From assembly GCA_029262975.1 (NCBI GenBank), contig JAJCYJ010000856.1:1-6659 (forward strand): a stretch of 6,659 nucleotides of DNA, given 5' to 3'. The position numbers and the translations under genes are program-made. This document shows positions 4,630 to 6,659 of this stretch, piece by piece. Position 1 is the first letter of the stretch, and each line of letters opens with the position of its first letter. The notes under the pieces are model-generated. The model saw nothing but the letters and a program-made list of their open reading frames with translations. It ran no database searches and was not told the origin of the DNA. The DNA is from Saprospiraceae bacterium. Lineage in GTDB: Bacteria; Bacteroidota; Bacteroidia; Chitinophagales; Saprospiraceae.

Positions 4630-6659
4630 GTCTTAAGAGAAAACACAAATTACACATGCCTCAACTTCTTTCTGGTGGTCTGAGTGAAAACTGGCTATTA
4701 AAAGAATTGGGTGATGTGCATTGGAATCAAATCACCAAAGCTTTAAACACATCTTCTGATGCACTAGTTGACAGTCGTGGTGAACGACTCTATGCTAGTT
4801 TTGTTCGGCTGCATTGGTCAGACGCAAACATTCGCTTGTTTTCTGAAAATGAAAGGTTCCATATAAAAAGTAATTTATCCCGGTATGGTAGTAAGATGTT
4901 CTTTAGTCAAACTGAATGCTTAGGGTCACCTCAAATCATCAAGGCCCAATTAATGTCTGTATTCTCCACCAGAGAATCTTCAGATAATACGCAATTAAAA
5001 AAAGGCACCTTAAGGACTGATATAAAAGGAAAAGTAATAAAACAGCACAATAAGTTACCGCTTTTTGCAAAAGAATATTTAGACAAAAAGAATATAATAT
5101 TTGAAGAAAAAACCATTCAGAACAATTTATTGAATCAAGATTCTTTGCATCACCAAGTCTATCAAATTGATGCATATGATGATATTAATGGAGTTGGACT
5201 TTTATACTTTGCGAGTTACCCCAAAATTAATGATAAATGTGAACGCAATTATATCCACGAGAGATATGAATTGGAAGATGATTGGCTTAATGTTGCTGGT
5301 ACAATATCTAGAGATGTACATTATTATGGAAATGCTAATATCAATGAATCATTAATCTATGAGTTAAATGAAATCATTAATGAAAAAGACATCTTTAAGT
5401 TTACGAGTTCATTATATAGATTGTCTGATCAGCAGTTAATTGCTCGTATTTTCACAACTAAAGCCCTGGTTACGGATAATGCACAGAATGGTCTGAAACT
5501 AAAAAAGAAGAAAAATAAAGAAAGGCCTATTGTCATATCTGGCCTCCGGACAAAAGTCAAATTACAAGGACATACTTCCAGCAATAAAGTTTTACACAGT
5601 GATAAATCGAAATTAGAAAAAATCATTGTAGATTTTTTAAAGGATATGTTAGATTTGAAAAACCTGAATGGCACGAGTAATCTGAGCGCTTTGGGTATAG
5701 AATCAATAGTTTATCTCGAATTATCTGAGTTTCTTCATACACGCCATGGGATTTCAAATAACCCAAGTAGGTTTTATGGAGCATCAACTGTCAATGATAT
5801 CTGCGATTATTTAATTGGAAAATCATCTTTAGCAGTTGTTGCATCTGGTGATAAAAATGATACGCAAGAAGGAGTAGCCATTGTCGGTATGAGTTGTCGA
5901 TTTCCTGGATCACCAGATTTGAGTTCTTTTTGGAACAACCTCAAAGAGGGAAAAGATATGATTACTGAAATTCCAATTGAGAGATGGGATTGGCAATTGT
6001 ACTCTGACAAAAATATTGATTTACCCAATAAAATGAAATCAAAATGGGGAGGTTTTATTTCAGGAGTTGCAGAATTTGATCCTTTATTTTTTGGTATTAG
6101 CCCTCGCGAAGCTGAATTAATGGATCCACAGCATCGCATAACATTACAGGCTATTCATTCAGCTTTAGAAGATGCTGCTATTCCTCCAAAGAGTCTGAAA
6201 GGTAGTGATACCGGGGTGTTTATCGGTGTATCCGGTTCGGATTATGGCAGAATACTCAGGGATAAGGCAAAAAATAAAATTGAGGCCTATCACTCTATTG
6301 GAACTGCAACGTCAATTTTGTCTAACCGGATATCTTATTATTTAGACATTCATGGCCCCAGTCAGGCGATTGATACAGCCTGCTCCTCTTCTTTGGTAGC
6401 TTTAAACGAAGCAGTCGAGCATATCCGCAATGGTAATTGCGAGATGGCTATCACCGGTGGTGTTAATGTGATTTTAGATCCTGAACTAAGCATTTCTTAT
6501 TCTGAAGCAGGGATGCTAAGTGAAGACGGGAGGTGTAAATCCTTTGATGATCGGGCCAATGGTTATGTAAGAAGTGAAGGGGTAGGGGTCGTTGTTTTAA
6601 AATCTCTAAGCAAAGCAATAGAAGACAAAGATAGAATATACGCTATCGTAAAATCCAGT
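4626..6659 (+). CDS. Polyketide megasynthase, N-terminal part: LnmK-like domain, ACP, ketosynthase (truncated at right edge)
   Basis: The frame is open for 678 codons to the right edge. Residues about 8-285 match the LnmK/Pnap_2097 double hot-dog family: MPQLLSGGLSENWLLKELGD (11-30), GERLYASFVRL (52-62), LSRYGSKMFFSQ (84-95), and RDVHYYGNANI (229-239) in the second repeat. LnmK decarboxylates methylmalonyl and passes propionyl to an ACP through an active-site Tyr; Tyr56 is the likely equivalent here. A Lys-rich linker (about 288-327) leads to an acyl carrier domain (about 328-398) with Ser360 in LGIES as the probable phosphopantetheine site. A ketosynthase begins at about 416 (VAIVGMSCRFPG). 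It has Cys586 in DTACSSSL and a SKWGGFISG/FDPLFFGISPREAELMDPQ region like trans-AT ketosynthases; the two catalytic His motifs lie beyond the window. An in-frame TAA at 4611-4613 rules out an earlier start; Met11 (4656) is an alternative but would clip the domain. The order suggests a loading module plus the first extension ketosynthase. The acyl unit is inferred. Confidence 0.9.
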   Translation, partial: MSLKRKHKLHMPQLLSGGLSENWLLKELGDVHWNQITKALNTSSDALVDSRGERLYASFVRLHWSDANIRLFSENERFHIKSNLSRYGSKMFFSQTECLGSPQIIKAQLMSVFSTRESSDNTQLKKGTLRTDIKGKVIKQHNKLPLFAKEYLDKKNIIFEEKTIQNNLLNQDSLHHQVYQIDAYDDINGVGLLYFASYPKINDKCERNYIHERYELEDDWLNVAGTISRDVHYYGNANINESLIYELNEIINEKDIFKFTSSLYRLSDQQLIARIFTTKALVTDNAQNGLKLKKKKNKERPIVISGLRTKVKLQGHTSSNKVLHSDKSKLEKIIVDFLKDMLDLKNLNGTSNLSALGIESIVYLELSEFLHTRHGISNNPSRFYGASTVNDICDYLIGKSSLAVVASGDKNDTQEGVAIVGMSCRFPGSPDLSSFWNNLKEGKDMITEIPIERWDWQLYSDKNIDLPNKMKSKWGGFISGVAEFDPLFFGISPREAELMDPQHRITLQAIHSALEDAAIPPKSLKGSDTGVFIGVSGSDYGRILRDKAKNKIEAYHSIGTATSILSNRISYYLDIHGPSQAIDTACSSSLVALNEAVEHIRNGNCEMAITGGVNVILDPELSISYSEAGMLSEDGRCKSFDDRANGYVRSEGVGVVVLKSLSKAIEDKDRIYAIVKSS

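Noticed and set aside
4931..5175. Two overlapping reverse-strand frames of 61 and 78 codons
   Set aside because: Both are antisense to the LnmK-like domain of the megasynthase; their hydrophobic look comes from the complement of Lys/Glu-rich codons.
5167..5355. Forward 62-codon Met-rich frame
   Set aside because: It is an alternative frame inside the continuous megasynthase reading frame; the Met-rich composition is an out-of-frame artefact.
5429..6139. Reverse-strand frames of 81 and 110 codons
   Set aside because: They are antisense to the linker, ACP and ketosynthase, whose forward translation matches known families without interruption.
1..6659. tRNA, rRNA, CRISPR array, insertion sequence or integrase
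   Set aside because: Scanned by eye on both strands: no cloverleaf-like segment, regularly spaced repeats with unique spacers, or transposase/recombinase motifs were recognised.

Overview
The window looks like one edge of a polyketide or hybrid polyketide/peptide biosynthetic gene cluster from a low-GC Bacteroidota bacterium. Three things point that way: strongly AT-rich DNA, A/T-rich start regions with no clear Shine-Dalgarno sequence, and DUF697 proteins of the type common in that phylum (C-terminal FDPE pattern). This assignment is inferred from sequence style and protein families; no marker gene is present.

All recognised genes lie on the + strand. Left to right: (1) the 3'-end of a SyrD/PvdE-type ABC exporter (to 431); (2) a single-pass SPFH/prohibitin-family protein (503-1375); (3) a DUF697 protein (1475-2122); (4) an AT-rich gap of about 255 bp with inverted repeats and a recurring ATTGATA motif; (5) a 51-residue membrane protein (2378-2533); (6) a stand-alone type II thioesterase (2606-3364); (7) a second DUF697 protein carrying an added membrane anchor and a degenerate OmpA-like domain (3411-4508); (8) a 117-bp gap with a tandem repeat, a short inverted repeat and a palindrome; (9) the first 678 codons of a megasynthase (4626 to the right edge) with the order LnmK-like double hot-dog domain, acyl carrier protein, ketosynthase.

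How they may work together: the megasynthase N-terminus looks like a loading module in which the LnmK-like domain places a decarboxylated acyl starter on the adjacent ACP for the ketosynthase to extend. The thioesterase would clear mis-acylated carrier proteins, and the exporter would move the product or a precursor across the inner membrane. The unusual part is the group of membrane-organising proteins (SPFH, two DUF697 paralogs, a small membrane protein) interleaved with these enzymes. A membrane platform for assembly, export or self-protection is a reasonable hypothesis, but the sequence alone does not prove it.

No RNA genes, CRISPR arrays or insertion sequences were seen. The reverse-strand open frames are short and lie over convincing forward genes, so none was annotated.
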